Of a stretch of 48,380 bases of DNA, positions 33,028 to 41,544 are shown one piece after another. Position 1 is the stretch's first letter. Every line of letters starts with the position of its first letter. The notes beneath the pieces were generated by a model. The model was not told the origin of the DNA. It did no database searches and saw only the letters and a program-made list of their open reading frames with translations. Source of the DNA: Rhizobiaceae bacterium MnEN-MB40S (GTDB taxonomy: Bacteria; Pseudomonadota; Alphaproteobacteria; Rhizobiales; Rhizobiaceae); the NCBI GenBank assembly GCA_024343425.1, contig BRLC01000011.1, positions 1 through 48,380 of the forward strand, read 5' to 3'. Made by a program: the position numbers and the translations under genes.

Positions 33028-33797
33028 AGGACCTGTCGACAAAAGGCAAGCGCGGTAATCGACGCTGCTATTCACCCCAGCCTGAGACTATTGCATCTGC
33101 CTCGAACTCGACGAGCCATTCAGGGTTCACAAATCGGTCTATGGCCATGATTGTGTCCACTGGCCGAATATCCTTAAAGTATTCCTTCCGAACATCGATT
33201 GCGGTTTTCCAATTGTCTATGTCCGTGAGTATCACCCGTGTCCGCACGACATCATGAAGGCCGGAGCCCGCCTGCTCCAGTGCGGCCCTGATGATTTCAA
33301 TGCATTGACGGGTCTGGGCCGCAACATCGCCCACACCAACGGTCTTGCCGTCTGGTCCGACTGGCGCCGTTCCGCCGATTGAAATGAACGGACCCACCCT
33401 GACCGCACGGCTAAAGCCGACAATTGCCTCCATTGGATTTCCATTGGAGATCAGTTCTCTATCAAACTTCATGATCCGCTCCCTCACACGACGTCTAGGC
33501 GCATTTTAGTTCAACGATGACAAATCAGCCATCGTCTGATTCAAGAATGCTTTTTGCAGGAGGTATTCTTGGCGCATGGAGATCTGCCGATCATACCACC
33601 CAAGTCGAACCGCCACTCTCCCGCGAAGTGCGACTATCAGGCCTACAAAGACAGCAATCGCATCGAGCGTATGTTCAACCGGCTCAAGCAGTTCCGTCGC
33701 ATCACCACTCGCTAAGACAAAACCGCAATATCCTTCCTCGGCTTCCTATGCCTCGCTGCCGCAAAACTTTGGTTGCCTTCTTTTGTCAACAGGACCT
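33028..33797. mobile_element. Decayed IS5-like element with terminal inverted repeats, containing ridA
   Basis: The left end reads AGGACCTGTCGACAAAAG (33028-33045). The right end, on the other strand, reads AGGTCCTGTTGACAAAAG (33797-33780), an 18-bp inverted repeat with two mismatches. Just inside the right end is the C-terminal part of an IS5/IS1031-type transposase. The left two thirds of the element carry a ridA gene on the minus strand instead of the transposase N-terminus. At about 770 bp it is close to full IS length. A clean target duplication is not evident (CTA left, TAA right). Confidence 0.65.
33068..33472 (-). CDS. RidA/YjgF-family protein
   Basis: The 134-residue protein has the RidA core: VGPFISIGGTAPVGPDGKTV, QTRQCIEIIRAALEQAGSGLHDVVRTRVILTDI with the catalytic Arg in VRTR, and VEFEADAI with the conserved Glu. 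RidA trimers hydrolyse reactive enamines and imines; the extra R...TRV context keeps the deaminase-type Arg. GAGGGAG precedes ATG 33472. The gene lies between the inverted ends of a broken IS5-like element, facing its transposase remnant. That location is unusual for a ridA gene. Confidence 0.85.
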   Translation of the reverse strand: MKFDRELISNGNPMEAIVGFSRAVRVGPFISIGGTAPVGPDGKTVGVGDVAAQTRQCIEIIRAALEQAGSGLHDVVRTRVILTDIDNWKTAIDVRKEYFKDIRPVDTIMAIDRFVNPEWLVEFEADAIVSGWGE

Positions 33798-33799
33798 AA
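33560..33799 (+). pseudogene. IS5/IS1031-type transposase, C-terminal remnant with stop
   Basis: The frame reads HGDLPIIPPKSNRHSPAKCD and NRIERMFNRLKQFRRITTR, hallmark sequences of the C-terminal catalytic region with the conserved Glu of the DDE triad. It is then interrupted by TAA at 33713-33715, where relatives have a Tyr codon, and continues DKTAISFLGFLCLAAAKLWL to a final TAA at 33797-33799. The N-terminal two thirds are missing. It can no longer drive transposition. Confidence 0.82.
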
Positions 33800-33865
33800 T
33801 TCAGGTTGCATATCCCCGTCCGATAACGAAACTGACATCAATCTGAAAAACGACAATTGTGAAGA

Positions 33866-34447
33866 ATGACTCAGCACCCCGTATTTTCCAGCACCATCGA
33901 CAAGACCTACGAAGACGATCTCCGGATGGTCCACATTGCCGGTCGGCATATTCGCAACAGCCTTGCTTTCAAGGCGTCAAGAATTACCATCGTTGCAGCC
34001 ATGCTGGCCGGATTTGTTCTGCTGACCCGCTGGTTGAACAAAATACTCTCGCACTTTCTGAATACTGACGATCTCGCGCTGCTGGTTATTATTGTTTCAG
34101 CGGTTCCCATCCTCTTTGTCTTTACTAAACTGATGCGTTCCCAATTCGTGCACACCGGAGCGCGGAACTTGCGCAAAATTCGCGCCGAGGAGCCAGAGAC
34201 CTATGAAATCGGCCCGGCAGGCATACGCGTCTAAGGCGCAGGACTGTCCATGACCGCCGAGTGGCGCAGCATCTTCTCGATCGTCGAGCGCCCCGGTTTC
34301 GTGACTGTCCTGCTGGGATGCTCCGCCATCGCCATCCCTGCCCGCGCATTCGCCGACGCCGCCGAACGACGGAAGGTGATCGACTATATGCTGGACAAGC
34401 TTCCCGAGGATGCGCGGAAAAGATCGATATGCCGGAAACCAGCCTGA
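33866..34447 (+). pseudogene. YcxB-like membrane protein interrupted by an in-frame stop
   Basis: From ATG 33866 the frame gives a 122-residue start with two hydrophobic helices (ASRITIVAAMLAGFVLLTRW and LALLVIIVSAVPILFVF), then YEIGPAGIRV and a TAA at 34232-34234. The same frame continues without a shift as GAGLSMTAEWRSIFSIVERP and AIPARAFADAAERRKVIDYM, exactly the C-terminal half expected of YcxB-type proteins. A single nonsense change therefore splits a 192-residue protein. Either it is a recent pseudogene or the stop is read through. The next gene overlaps its last 19 bases. Confidence 0.72.
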
Positions 34448-34869
34448 GCAAAGATATCGTCGGAAGGACGATCGAACTGCTGATCGGCGAGCCGTGGGAT
34501 TTTCATGATCCCGCCTCCCCCGATACGGGAGTTCGAGGATCATATCCGTTCTACGCAACTCTGGTTGAGGTCATCAATGCGGACAGCGACCAGCCGGCCT
34601 TCCTGATAAAAACAGCAAAGCCCTTCCATGCGAACGGCGCGGCCATTCAATATCTGTGTGCGGTCAACCGGTATTCCCCTGAAGATCAGGACATCATTGC
34701 GGATTTCAGGGCCGGCGGGCCTGTGTCGATGAATTTCGTCTACAGACAAGACGGGGCAGGCTTTTCCACTGATGAAGTGTCGAGCATTCGCTGGTCGCCC
34801 GAATATGGAGGCCTTGTCGGCGGTATGGTCGCTTCGGATGGAAAAACGCCCTTTTCTACGACGCGCTAG
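34429..34869 (+). CDS. Hypothetical protein
   Basis: From ATG 34429 (GGAAAAG upstream), a soluble protein of 146 residues with no signal or membrane segment. It has an early segment SKDIVGRTIELLIGEPWDF, then alternating strands (ATLVEVINADSDQPAFLIKTA; NFVYRQDGAGF), which suggests a small beta-rich domain. I do not recognise the family. It overlaps the end of the YcxB-like gene in another frame and converges with the DMT exporter gene. Confidence 0.6.
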   Translation: MPETSLSKDIVGRTIELLIGEPWDFHDPASPDTGVRGSYPFYATLVEVINADSDQPAFLIKTAKPFHANGAAIQYLCAVNRYSPEDQDIIADFRAGGPVSMNFVYRQDGAGFSTDEVSSIRWSPEYGGLVGGMVASDGKTPFSTTR

Positions 34870-34878
34870 GGACCGCCC

Positions 34879-35763
34879 TCACCCTTTCCGCTTGGCGGCG
34901 ATCTTGATGCGTTCGCGATGCAGTGCGAACAGTCCTGCTCCGACGATCAGAACAATCCCGCAAAGGACGTTCAGACGGAGCGCTTCGCCGAACACGAATA
35001 TCCCGATCGTCGAGGAAAAGACGAGCTGCAGATAGGCGAAGGGCTGGATGGCCGAGGCTTCCGCCGCCTCGTAGGCCCGGATCATGAAATAATGGCCCGC
35101 CATGCCGGTCACGCAGAGACAGGCGAGAAGCATCCAGTTGAACAGGCTCATCGGCTCCCAGAAAAACACCCCGATCGCCGTCGCCACCACGGCGCCGACC
35201 GTGCCTGTCCAGAAGAAGCTGGTCGCCGTGTCGTCTTTCCGGGCGGCGTAGCGGTTGAGCAATCCGTAGAGCGCGAACATGAAAGCAGCCAGCAGCGGAA
35301 TGGCCGCATAGGGCGAGAACGCGCCGAAGCCGGGCTGCAGGATGATCAACACGCCAATGAATCCGACGCCGATCGCCGTCCAGCGCCGCCAGCCGACATG
35401 TTCGCCCAGCACCGGGCCGGACAGCGCGCCCACAAGCAGCGGATAGATCGCGAAGATGGCGTGGCTCTCGACAAGGCCGAGATAGACGAAACCGATCACC
35501 ATCACGATGATTTCCAGCGCCAGAAGGGCGCCGCGCAGGATCTGTATGAGCGGCTGCGACGTGCGCGCGGCGGCCGCTATGGAGCGTTTCTGGCGGCGCG
35601 CTATCGCCATTACGAAAAACGCGAAGAACCAGTAGCGGACCATGACGATCATCGGCGTGTTGGTCACCTCGGCGAGATGCCGGGACAATCCATCCTGGGA
35701 GGCGAATATGAGGGTCGTCGCCACCATCAGCCACATGCCGCGGCGTGTGTCGTTGGTGATCAT
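34879..35763 (-). CDS. EamA/DMT-family transporter
   Basis: A 294-residue membrane protein with ten hydrophobic segments arranged as two repeats of five, the EamA layout. Family motifs include SRHLAEVTNTPMIVMVRYWF in the first repeat and RAYEAAEASAIQPFAYLQLVFSSTIG in the second. DMT proteins usually export metabolites or amino-acid-like compounds in exchange for protons. It is a single gene with no linked regulator. The 298-bp gap between it and the MBL-fold gene (35764-36061) holds nothing recognisable. Confidence 0.88.
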   Translation of the reverse strand: MITNDTRRGMWLMVATTLIFASQDGLSRHLAEVTNTPMIVMVRYWFFAFFVMAIARRQKRSIAAAARTSQPLIQILRGALLALEIIVMVIGFVYLGLVESHAIFAIYPLLVGALSGPVLGEHVGWRRWTAIGVGFIGVLIILQPGFGAFSPYAAIPLLAAFMFALYGLLNRYAARKDDTATSFFWTGTVGAVVATAIGVFFWEPMSLFNWMLLACLCVTGMAGHYFMIRAYEAAEASAIQPFAYLQLVFSSTIGIFVFGEALRLNVLCGIVLIVGAGLFALHRERIKIAAKRKG

Positions 35764-36061
35764 GTCGGGATGACGTCGAACTGAAGTGAACAGGAATGTG
35801 TCATGATGCGATTACGGACGTCTTTTTCATTTCCGCCAGCCTGACGGAACACTATCGAAGGATGCACACATATCGCGGCTGATTGATAATGCAAACAAAA
35901 CCCGCCCGCCTGTTGCAGCGGTCCCGAAAAAGCCGGTCCATCGGCACAGTCGGGGTTACAGTTCAAATTGCCGTGAACATCGGCGGCGAGAGGCCTGTCA
36001 ACAGGCGCATCGAGCCCTATTTGCCGTCTGAGTTCGCACCGGGAAAAGGAGTTAGAGCCGA

Positions 36062-36838
36062 ATGCCAGTTACACGCCGCACCCTTATGAGATACGGATCG
36101 ACGGCCGCCGTCATGATCGGAGCCTCGACAATCCTTCCCTACGCCGCGCTCGCCCAGAGCGACGCCATGGAAGAAGACATCTACGACACCGATAATGGCG
36201 AGATCGCCATTATTCCGGTCGCCCACGCGTCGCTCGTGATGAAGACGCCCTCGATGGTGATATACAACGATCCCGTCGGCGGCGCGGCCGCCTATGCGGA
36301 CATGCCGGCGCCGGATCTGGTTCTCGTCACCCACGAGCACGGCGACCACTATAACGTCGAAACGCTGCAGGGGATCGTCGCCGACAAGACGAGGATTATC
36401 GCCAATCCCGCCGTATTCGGCATGTTGCCGGAAGACCTGAAATCGAAGGCGAGCGCCATCGCGAATGGCGACAGCACAACGGTGGGCGACATGCCAATCG
36501 ACGCCATTCCGGCCTACAACACCACCGAGGACCGCCTGAAATACCATCCGCAAGGCCGCGACAACGGATATGTCCTGACCATAGACGGCGTTCGGGTCTA
36601 CATCGCCGGCGACACCGAGGACATTCCGGAAATGCGGGCGCTGACCGATATCGACATCGCGTTCGTGCCGATGAACCTTCCCTACACGATGGACGAGGAG
36701 CAGGCGGCTTCCGCCATCAACGCTTTCAAGCCGACCTTCGTTTACCCCTACCACTACAGGGATTCCGATATCGACAAATTCGCCGGCCTCGTCGGCGACG
36801 GCGTCGAGGTCAAGCGCGGTCCCTGGTACGAAGGCTGA
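36062..36838 (+). CDS. Exported metallo-beta-lactamase-fold hydrolase
   Basis: The 258-residue protein begins VTRRTLMRYGSTAAVMIGAS, a twin-arginine-like signal, with cleavage near ALAQ. The MBL fold follows, with the zinc motif THEHGDH near residue 92, VYIAGDTED with a metal-bridging Asp, and a terminal YPYHYRD that supplies the last His. The arrangement fits the UlaG/YycJ-like L-ascorbate-lactonase-type branch. Its substrate is unknown. AAGGAG precedes ATG 36062. A strong hairpin follows the gene. Confidence 0.82.
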   Translation: MPVTRRTLMRYGSTAAVMIGASTILPYAALAQSDAMEEDIYDTDNGEIAIIPVAHASLVMKTPSMVIYNDPVGGAAAYADMPAPDLVLVTHEHGDHYNVETLQGIVADKTRIIANPAVFGMLPEDLKSKASAIANGDSTTVGDMPIDAIPAYNTTEDRLKYHPQGRDNGYVLTIDGVRVYIAGDTEDIPEMRALTDIDIAFVPMNLPYTMDEEQAASAINAFKPTFVYPYHYRDSDIDKFAGLVGDGVEVKRGPWYEG

Positions 36839-36864
36839 CCGTTCGACGCCTCTCGTCAATCCGG

Positions 36865-36890
36865 AGCCGGGCGCGAGCCCGGCTTCTTCC
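36865..36890. terminator. Hairpin terminator between convergent genes
   Basis: AGCCGGGC (36865-36872) and GCCCGGCT (36877-36884) pair perfectly across a GCGA loop, followed by TCTTCC. It lies between the MBL-fold gene and the convergent alpha/beta hydrolase gene, just past the hydrolase stop on the other strand, and could serve both. Confidence 0.7.
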
Positions 36891-37618
36891 TATGGGGCTA
36901 CCGAAAGGCCTTGCGCCGCGCAGTCGGCGAACCATTCCTCAAGGATTGCATTCACCGTTTTCGGTTTTTCAAGCGGCGGACAATGGCCGCAATTGTCCAG
37001 AATGACGAGGCGCGACCCGGCGATCGCCCGGTGGATTTCCTCCGAGCAGTCGGGCGGCGTGACCTTGTCGTTGTCTCCGACGATGACAAGCGTCGGACAG
37101 CGCACGCCGGCGATGACCGGACGGCTGTCGTCACGGTCGATGATGGCGTGCTGCTGCGCGCCGTAGGCCTTCACGCCCAGCCGTACGGCGGCGTCCTGAA
37201 CCGCCTTCAGCCGATCCGGCGGAACGGCGTCGATGTCCTGGCAGCTGAACGCCATGGTCTTGATGTTGGCGGCGAGCATGCCGTCGCGTTCCGCGACCGC
37301 AAGATTTTCAAGACGGCGTCGGGTGCTGTCGGGGTTTTCCGGTCTGGCGGAGGTCGCGATGCAGACCAGGCTTGATATCCGGTCCGCCATCGCGGCGAGC
37401 ATCCGGAAACCGATATAGCCGCCCATCGACCAGACGACGAGGTGAAACCGCTCCGGCAGTTGCGGCTCGATCGCCTGCGCCATCGCGTCGATTGTGACGT
37501 TGTCGTGATAGCCCGACGGCACCACGACTTTGTATCGATCGCCGAAATGCTCCGTCTGGTAGCTCCAGGACGGATAATCGGATTGCAATCCCGGCAACAG
37601 CACTATTGATTCTTTCAT
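36890..37618 (-). CDS. Alpha/beta-hydrolase
   Basis: The 242-residue protein starts at ATG 37618 (AACGAG upstream). It shows the alpha/beta-hydrolase triad: nucleophile Ser in VVWSMGGYIG near residue 71, acid Asp in VGDNDKVTPP and His in NCGHCPPLEKP. The oxyanion part is in LLPGLQSDYPSW. It would hydrolyse an ester, lactone or amide in the cytoplasm. It lies 11 bases after the last ABC ATPase of the LacI-controlled operon, so it probably acts on the imported compound. Confidence 0.8.
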   Translation of the reverse strand: MKESIVLLPGLQSDYPSWSYQTEHFGDRYKVVVPSGYHDNVTIDAMAQAIEPQLPERFHLVVWSMGGYIGFRMLAAMADRISSLVCIATSARPENPDSTRRRLENLAVAERDGMLAANIKTMAFSCQDIDAVPPDRLKAVQDAAVRLGVKAYGAQQHAIIDRDDSRPVIAGVRCPTLVIVGDNDKVTPPDCSEEIHRAIAGSRLVILDNCGHCPPLEKPKTVNAILEEWFADCAAQGLSVAP

Positions 37619-37629
37619 CTCGTTATTTC

Positions 37630-38616
37630 TCACGCGACATTCATGTTCAGGGAGGATGCGATCGTCTCGGCCTTGTGGCAGGCGACCATGTGCGGGCTGT
37701 CCACCGGCCGAAGTTCCGGAACCTTTGACGCGCAGTCGTCTCCGGCGAAGGCGCAGCGGGTGCGGAAGTGGCATCCGGATGGCGGATCGATGGGACTGGG
37801 CAACTCGCCGCTGACGGCGGCGCGCGCATGACGCTTCGCCGGCGTGGGCTTCGGCACGGCTTCGAGCAGCATGCGCGTATAGGGGTGACGCGGATTGCGA
37901 AACAGGCTTTCCGTGCGGCCGATTTCCACGATCCTGCCGAGATACATGACCGCGACGCGGTCGGCGACGTGCGAGACGACCGACAAGTCATGCGAAATGA
38001 AGACCAGGGTCAGGTCCAGTTGCTCACGCAGACGGCCGATGAGGTTGAGAATCTGCGCCTGTATCGACACGTCGAGGGCCGACACCGGTTCGTCGGCGAT
38101 GATCAGTCCGGGATTGAGCGCAATCGCCCGCGCGATGCCGATGCGCTGGCACTGGCCGCCGGACAGCTGGTGCGGATAACGGTCGAGATGAAAATCGCTG
38201 AGGCCGACGAGCGCGGCCAGTTCGTCGACGCGTTGCGATGACGCTTTCCCGTAGTTCCCGAGTATCTCGCCAATGATCGCGCGCGCCTTCATGCGCGGAT
38301 TGAGCGACGCCTGCGGGTCCTGGAAGATCATCTGGAAATTGCGGCGCGCCTGCTTGAGCGCCGGACCGCGCAGGCGGGAATGATCGACGCCGTCGATCAC
38401 GACACGGCCGCCTGTCGGGGCTTCGAGATGCATGATCAGCTTGGCAAGCGTGGATTTCCCGCAGCCGCTCTCGCCGACAAGCCCCAGCGTCTCTCCCCGG
38501 GCGACCTCGAGGTTCACGCCGTCGACCGCATGGACATGACGCACGCCGCCGCCAATCTTCGACGGCTTCAGCGTATAGGTCTTGCCGACATTCTCGAGAA
38601 CAAGATATCCGGTCAT
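37630..38616 (-). CDS. Peptide/nickel-type ABC importer ATPase (DppF type)
   Basis: The 328-residue ATPase has Walker [10 protein letters not shown] near residue 53, signature LSGGQCQR, Walker B LIIADEPVSALD and a C-terminal oligopeptide-binding Cys cluster (CHFRTRCAFAGDDC) typical of DppD/F. Its ATG overlaps the upstream ATPase stop by four bases. It pairs with that ATPase to power import of the substrate bound by the 43-kb SBP. Confidence 0.92.
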   Translation of the reverse strand: MTGYLVLENVGKTYTLKPSKIGGGVRHVHAVDGVNLEVARGETLGLVGESGCGKSTLAKLIMHLEAPTGGRVVIDGVDHSRLRGPALKQARRNFQMIFQDPQASLNPRMKARAIIGEILGNYGKASSQRVDELAALVGLSDFHLDRYPHQLSGGQCQRIGIARAIALNPGLIIADEPVSALDVSIQAQILNLIGRLREQLDLTLVFISHDLSVVSHVADRVAVMYLGRIVEIGRTESLFRNPRHPYTRMLLEAVPKPTPAKRHARAAVSGELPSPIDPPSGCHFRTRCAFAGDDCASKVPELRPVDSPHMVACHKAETIASSLNMNVA

Positions 38617-39659
38617 GCCCACGCCCTTACAATGTCGTTGTCGCTCATCGCCTCGCAGACCGCGCTGGCGTGGATGCAGCGGGTCCAGTGCCCCTGCGCT
38701 CTCTCCTGCGCCTGGGGCAGCGGCGCGAGGCAAACCTCGGAAGAGAATTCACAGCGCGGCGCGAAGACGCATCCCTCGATCTTGCGGTCGAGCCGCGGCA
38801 CGGAGCCCGGAATTTCACGCAGTTCGTCGCGCATGCGGGCGTTGACGCCGGGCAGCGAACGCATGAGGCCGGCGGTATAGCCGTGCGCCGGATCCGCGAA
38901 GAGCTTCTCCGTCGGCCCCTGTTCGACGATGCGGCCGGCGTACATCACCATCATCCGGTCGGCGACGCCGGCGACCACGCCGAGATCGTGGGTGATCAGA
39001 ATGACGCTCATGCCGATATCGCGGCGCAGGTCGGCGATCAGATCCAGAACCTGGGCCTGGACGGTGACGTCAAGCGCCGTCGTCGGCTCGTCGGCGATCA
39101 GCAGTTCCGGGTCGCAGGCGAGCGCCATGGCGATCATCACGCGCTGCCGCATGCCGCCGGACAATTCGTGCGGATAGGCGCCGAGCCGGCTCGCGGCGTC
39201 CGGAATGCGCACAAGGTCGAGCATTTCCAGCGCCCGCTTTTCCGCCGCGCCGCGGCTGACGCGGCGGTGTTTGCGGATTGTTTCGGAAATCTGCATGCCC
39301 ACCGTATGAACGGGATTGAGCGATGTCATCGGATCCTGGAAGATCATGCCGATCCGGTCGCCGCGAATCCGGCGCATCTCCCGTTCGCTCGTCTGCAGCA
39401 GATCCCTGCCCCGCAGCAGCGCGGATCCGCTGGTCACCCGCGCGCCGTGTTTCGGCAAGAGCCCCATGATGGTCATCGCCGTCACGCTCTTGCCGCAACC
39501 GGACTCGCCGACGAGGCTGACGATCTCGCCCTCGCCGACGGAAAACGAAACGGCGTCGAGCGCGTAGGTCACCTTGTCCCTGTCCGCGAATTCGAGGCTG
39601 AGGTTATTGACGTCGAGAACCGGATCGGCGACGGGAGGGTGGGAGGTCATGTCGATCAT
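38613..39659 (-). CDS. Peptide/nickel-type ABC importer ATPase (DppD type)
   Basis: The 348-residue ATPase has Walker [10 protein letters not shown] near residue 45, signature ELSGGMRQR, Walker [13 protein letters not shown] and the C-terminal Cys-containing [12 protein letters not shown] segment of the DppD type. ATG 39659 overlaps the DppC-like stop by four bases and follows GAGGGG; MTSHPP at 39650 is an alternative. It is the fourth gene of the operon. Confidence 0.92.
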   Translation of the reverse strand: MIDMTSHPPVADPVLDVNNLSLEFADRDKVTYALDAVSFSVGEGEIVSLVGESGCGKSVTAMTIMGLLPKHGARVTSGSALLRGRDLLQTSEREMRRIRGDRIGMIFQDPMTSLNPVHTVGMQISETIRKHRRVSRGAAEKRALEMLDLVRIPDAASRLGAYPHELSGGMRQRVMIAMALACDPELLIADEPTTALDVTVQAQVLDLIADLRRDIGMSVILITHDLGVVAGVADRMMVMYAGRIVEQGPTEKLFADPAHGYTAGLMRSLPGVNARMRDELREIPGSVPRLDRKIEGCVFAPRCEFSSEVCLAPLPQAQERAQGHWTRCIHASAVCEAMSDNDIVRAWA

Positions 39660-40543
39660 ACCGAACCCCTCACCATCTTGCGGGGATCCAGCGCGTCGCT
39701 CAGCCGGTCGCCCAGCACGTTGACGACGAGGACCAGCAGCGACAGCAGCACGCCCGGATAGACCATCAGTTCGGGATGTATCCGGAAGAACGAGCGCGCA
39801 TCGGCCATCATTCCGCCCCAGCTCGGCACTTCCGGCGACGTGCCGACGCCGAGAAAACTCAGGACCGCAGAGGTGATGATTGCGGAGGCGCAGGCGTAGG
39901 TCGCCTGCACAAGCACCGGCCCCAGCGTGTTCGGCAGAATGTGACGCCAGACCAGCGGCAACCCGCCCGTGCCGATGGATATCGCCGCCGCGACATAGGG
40001 CTGCTGCCGGACGCCGAGCACCACCGATCGCACGAGCCGCACCATGCGGGGAATTTCCGGGATGGAAATTGCGATGATGACCGTGAGAATTCCCGCATCC
40101 ATGAGGGCTGCGAAGGCGATGGCGAGCAGGATGGCGGGGATCGCCATCATCGCGTCCACCAGCCGCATCGCTATGGCGCCCCCGATGCGCGACATTCCGG
40201 CGTAGATTCCGATCGCGACGCCAAACACCGTGGCGATCGCGGCGACCGAAAAACCGACGAGCAAGGACATGCGAGAGCCGTAGACGGCGCGCGCGAACAC
40301 GTCGCGTCCCAGGTGATCGCGCCCCCAATAGGCGCTCGCCGAAGGGCCGGTCAGCCGCTGCGCCGGATCGATCTTCACCGGGTCGCCGGCGATCAGCGGC
40401 GCAAAGACAGCCATCAGGACGAACAGCAGCAGGACGCCGAAACAGATGGCCGTCGCGGGGTTTGCGGTCAGATAGCCGGCCGCCGCCGAAATCCGGCCGT
40501 CATGCCTGCCGCGAGTGGCTGAAACCTGATCGTACACGCTCAT
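39656..40543 (-). CDS. Peptide/nickel-type ABC permease (DppC type)
   Basis: This 295-residue protein has an N-terminal transmembrane segment with the OppC-type start (PATAICFGVLLLFVLMAVFA) and a GRDHLGRDVFARAVYGSRMS motif. The EAA-like loop and about five more membrane segments follow. It forms the channel with the DppB-like subunit, two bases downstream of whose stop it begins. Confidence 0.92.
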   Translation of the reverse strand: MSVYDQVSATRGRHDGRISAAAGYLTANPATAICFGVLLLFVLMAVFAPLIAGDPVKIDPAQRLTGPSASAYWGRDHLGRDVFARAVYGSRMSLLVGFSVAAIATVFGVAIGIYAGMSRIGGAIAMRLVDAMMAIPAILLAIAFAALMDAGILTVIIAISIPEIPRMVRLVRSVVLGVRQQPYVAAAISIGTGGLPLVWRHILPNTLGPVLVQATYACASAIITSAVLSFLGVGTSPEVPSWGGMMADARSFFRIHPELMVYPGVLLSLLVLVVNVLGDRLSDALDPRKMVRGSV

Positions 40544-40545
40544 GA

Positions 40546-41487
40546 TCAGCCCTTCACCCGCGGGTCGAACAGCGCGTAGCTCAGATCGATCAGGAGATTG
40601 ATGAGGATCAGCAAGGCGGAGAAGAACAGGATGACGCCCTGCACGACCGGATAGTCGCGGCGGGTGATCGCATCCACCGTCAGGCGGCCGATGCCTGGAA
40701 TATTGAAGACCGACTCGGTCACCACGACGCCGCCGACCAGCGTCGCAAAACCGATGCCGATGACCGTGATGACGGGAATTCCGGCGCTTTTCAGCGCATG
40801 GATCACAAGGATGCGGAACGTGCCCAGCCCCTTGGCGCGCGCCGTCCGCGTGAAGTTCTCGCTGAGCGCCTCCAGCATCGCCGCGCGGGTGACGCGGGCG
40901 ATCAGCGCCGCAAAGACCAGCGCAAGCGCAATCGAGGGAAGCGTGACCGAATGCAGCGTCGTCAAAAGGCCGTTGGAGAGCGGCTTGTAACCCTGAACCG
41001 GAAACCAGCGCAGGCTGACCGCGAAGAAATAGACGAGAAGATAGGCGATCACGAAGACAGGCACCGAAAATCCGAGAACGGCGAAGGCCATGATGCCCCT
41101 GTCGATCCAGCCATTGGCGCGCCAGGCGGCGATGACGCCGAGCGGCACGGCGATCGCCACCGTCAGAAACAGGGTGACCGCCGCAAGCACGAAGGTCGGC
41201 TCGATCCGCTGCGCGATCAGCTGCGTCACGGGCTTGTTGGAATAGATCGATTCACCGAGGTCGAACTGCAACGCGTTGCCGGCCCAAATGCCGAACTGGA
41301 CGATGAGCGGCTCGTCGAGATGCAGCCTTTCGCGGATTTTTTCCACCTGTTGCGGATTTGCGTTGTCGCCGGCCAGAAGCACGGCGGGATCGCCGGGCGT
41401 CAGATGAACAAGCGAAAAGATGAAAATCGCGACGAGGATGAAGATGGGGATGGCGGCGAGCAACCTTCCCAAGACGTAACCCAGCAT
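40546..41487 (-). CDS. Peptide/nickel-type ABC permease (DppB type)
   Basis: The 313-residue permease starts MLGYVLGRLLAAIPIFILVA with the DppB motif VHLTPGDPAVLL, then RERLHLDEPLIVQF and a late GIPVITVIGIGFATLVGGVVVTE segment. It is the first membrane subunit of the importer, 57 bases after the binding-protein stop. A perfect hairpin lies in that gap. Confidence 0.92.
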   Translation of the reverse strand: MLGYVLGRLLAAIPIFILVAIFIFSLVHLTPGDPAVLLAGDNANPQQVEKIRERLHLDEPLIVQFGIWAGNALQFDLGESIYSNKPVTQLIAQRIEPTFVLAAVTLFLTVAIAVPLGVIAAWRANGWIDRGIMAFAVLGFSVPVFVIAYLLVYFFAVSLRWFPVQGYKPLSNGLLTTLHSVTLPSIALALVFAALIARVTRAAMLEALSENFTRTARAKGLGTFRILVIHALKSAGIPVITVIGIGFATLVGGVVVTESVFNIPGIGRLTVDAITRRDYPVVQGVILFFSALLILINLLIDLSYALFDPRVKG

Positions 41488-41505
41488 GTCGAACCCCCGG
41501 TAGCA

Positions 41506-41530
41506 GCCATCCGGAGCGCGTCCGGATGGC
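41506..41530. other. Perfect 10-bp hairpin between SBP and permease genes
   Basis: GCCATCCGGA (41506-41515) pairs with TCCGGATGGC (41521-41530) across GCGCG. No long T-run follows on the minus strand. As with the glpV and dctP-type genes, it lies just after a binding-protein stop and would protect that message or limit readthrough. Confidence 0.78.
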
Positions 41531-41544
41531 CATTGTCGTTGCGG

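Noticed and set aside
35883..36089. Plus-strand frame of 68 codons before the MBL-fold gene
   Set aside because: It overlaps the MBL-fold start in another frame and has no motif or ribosome site.
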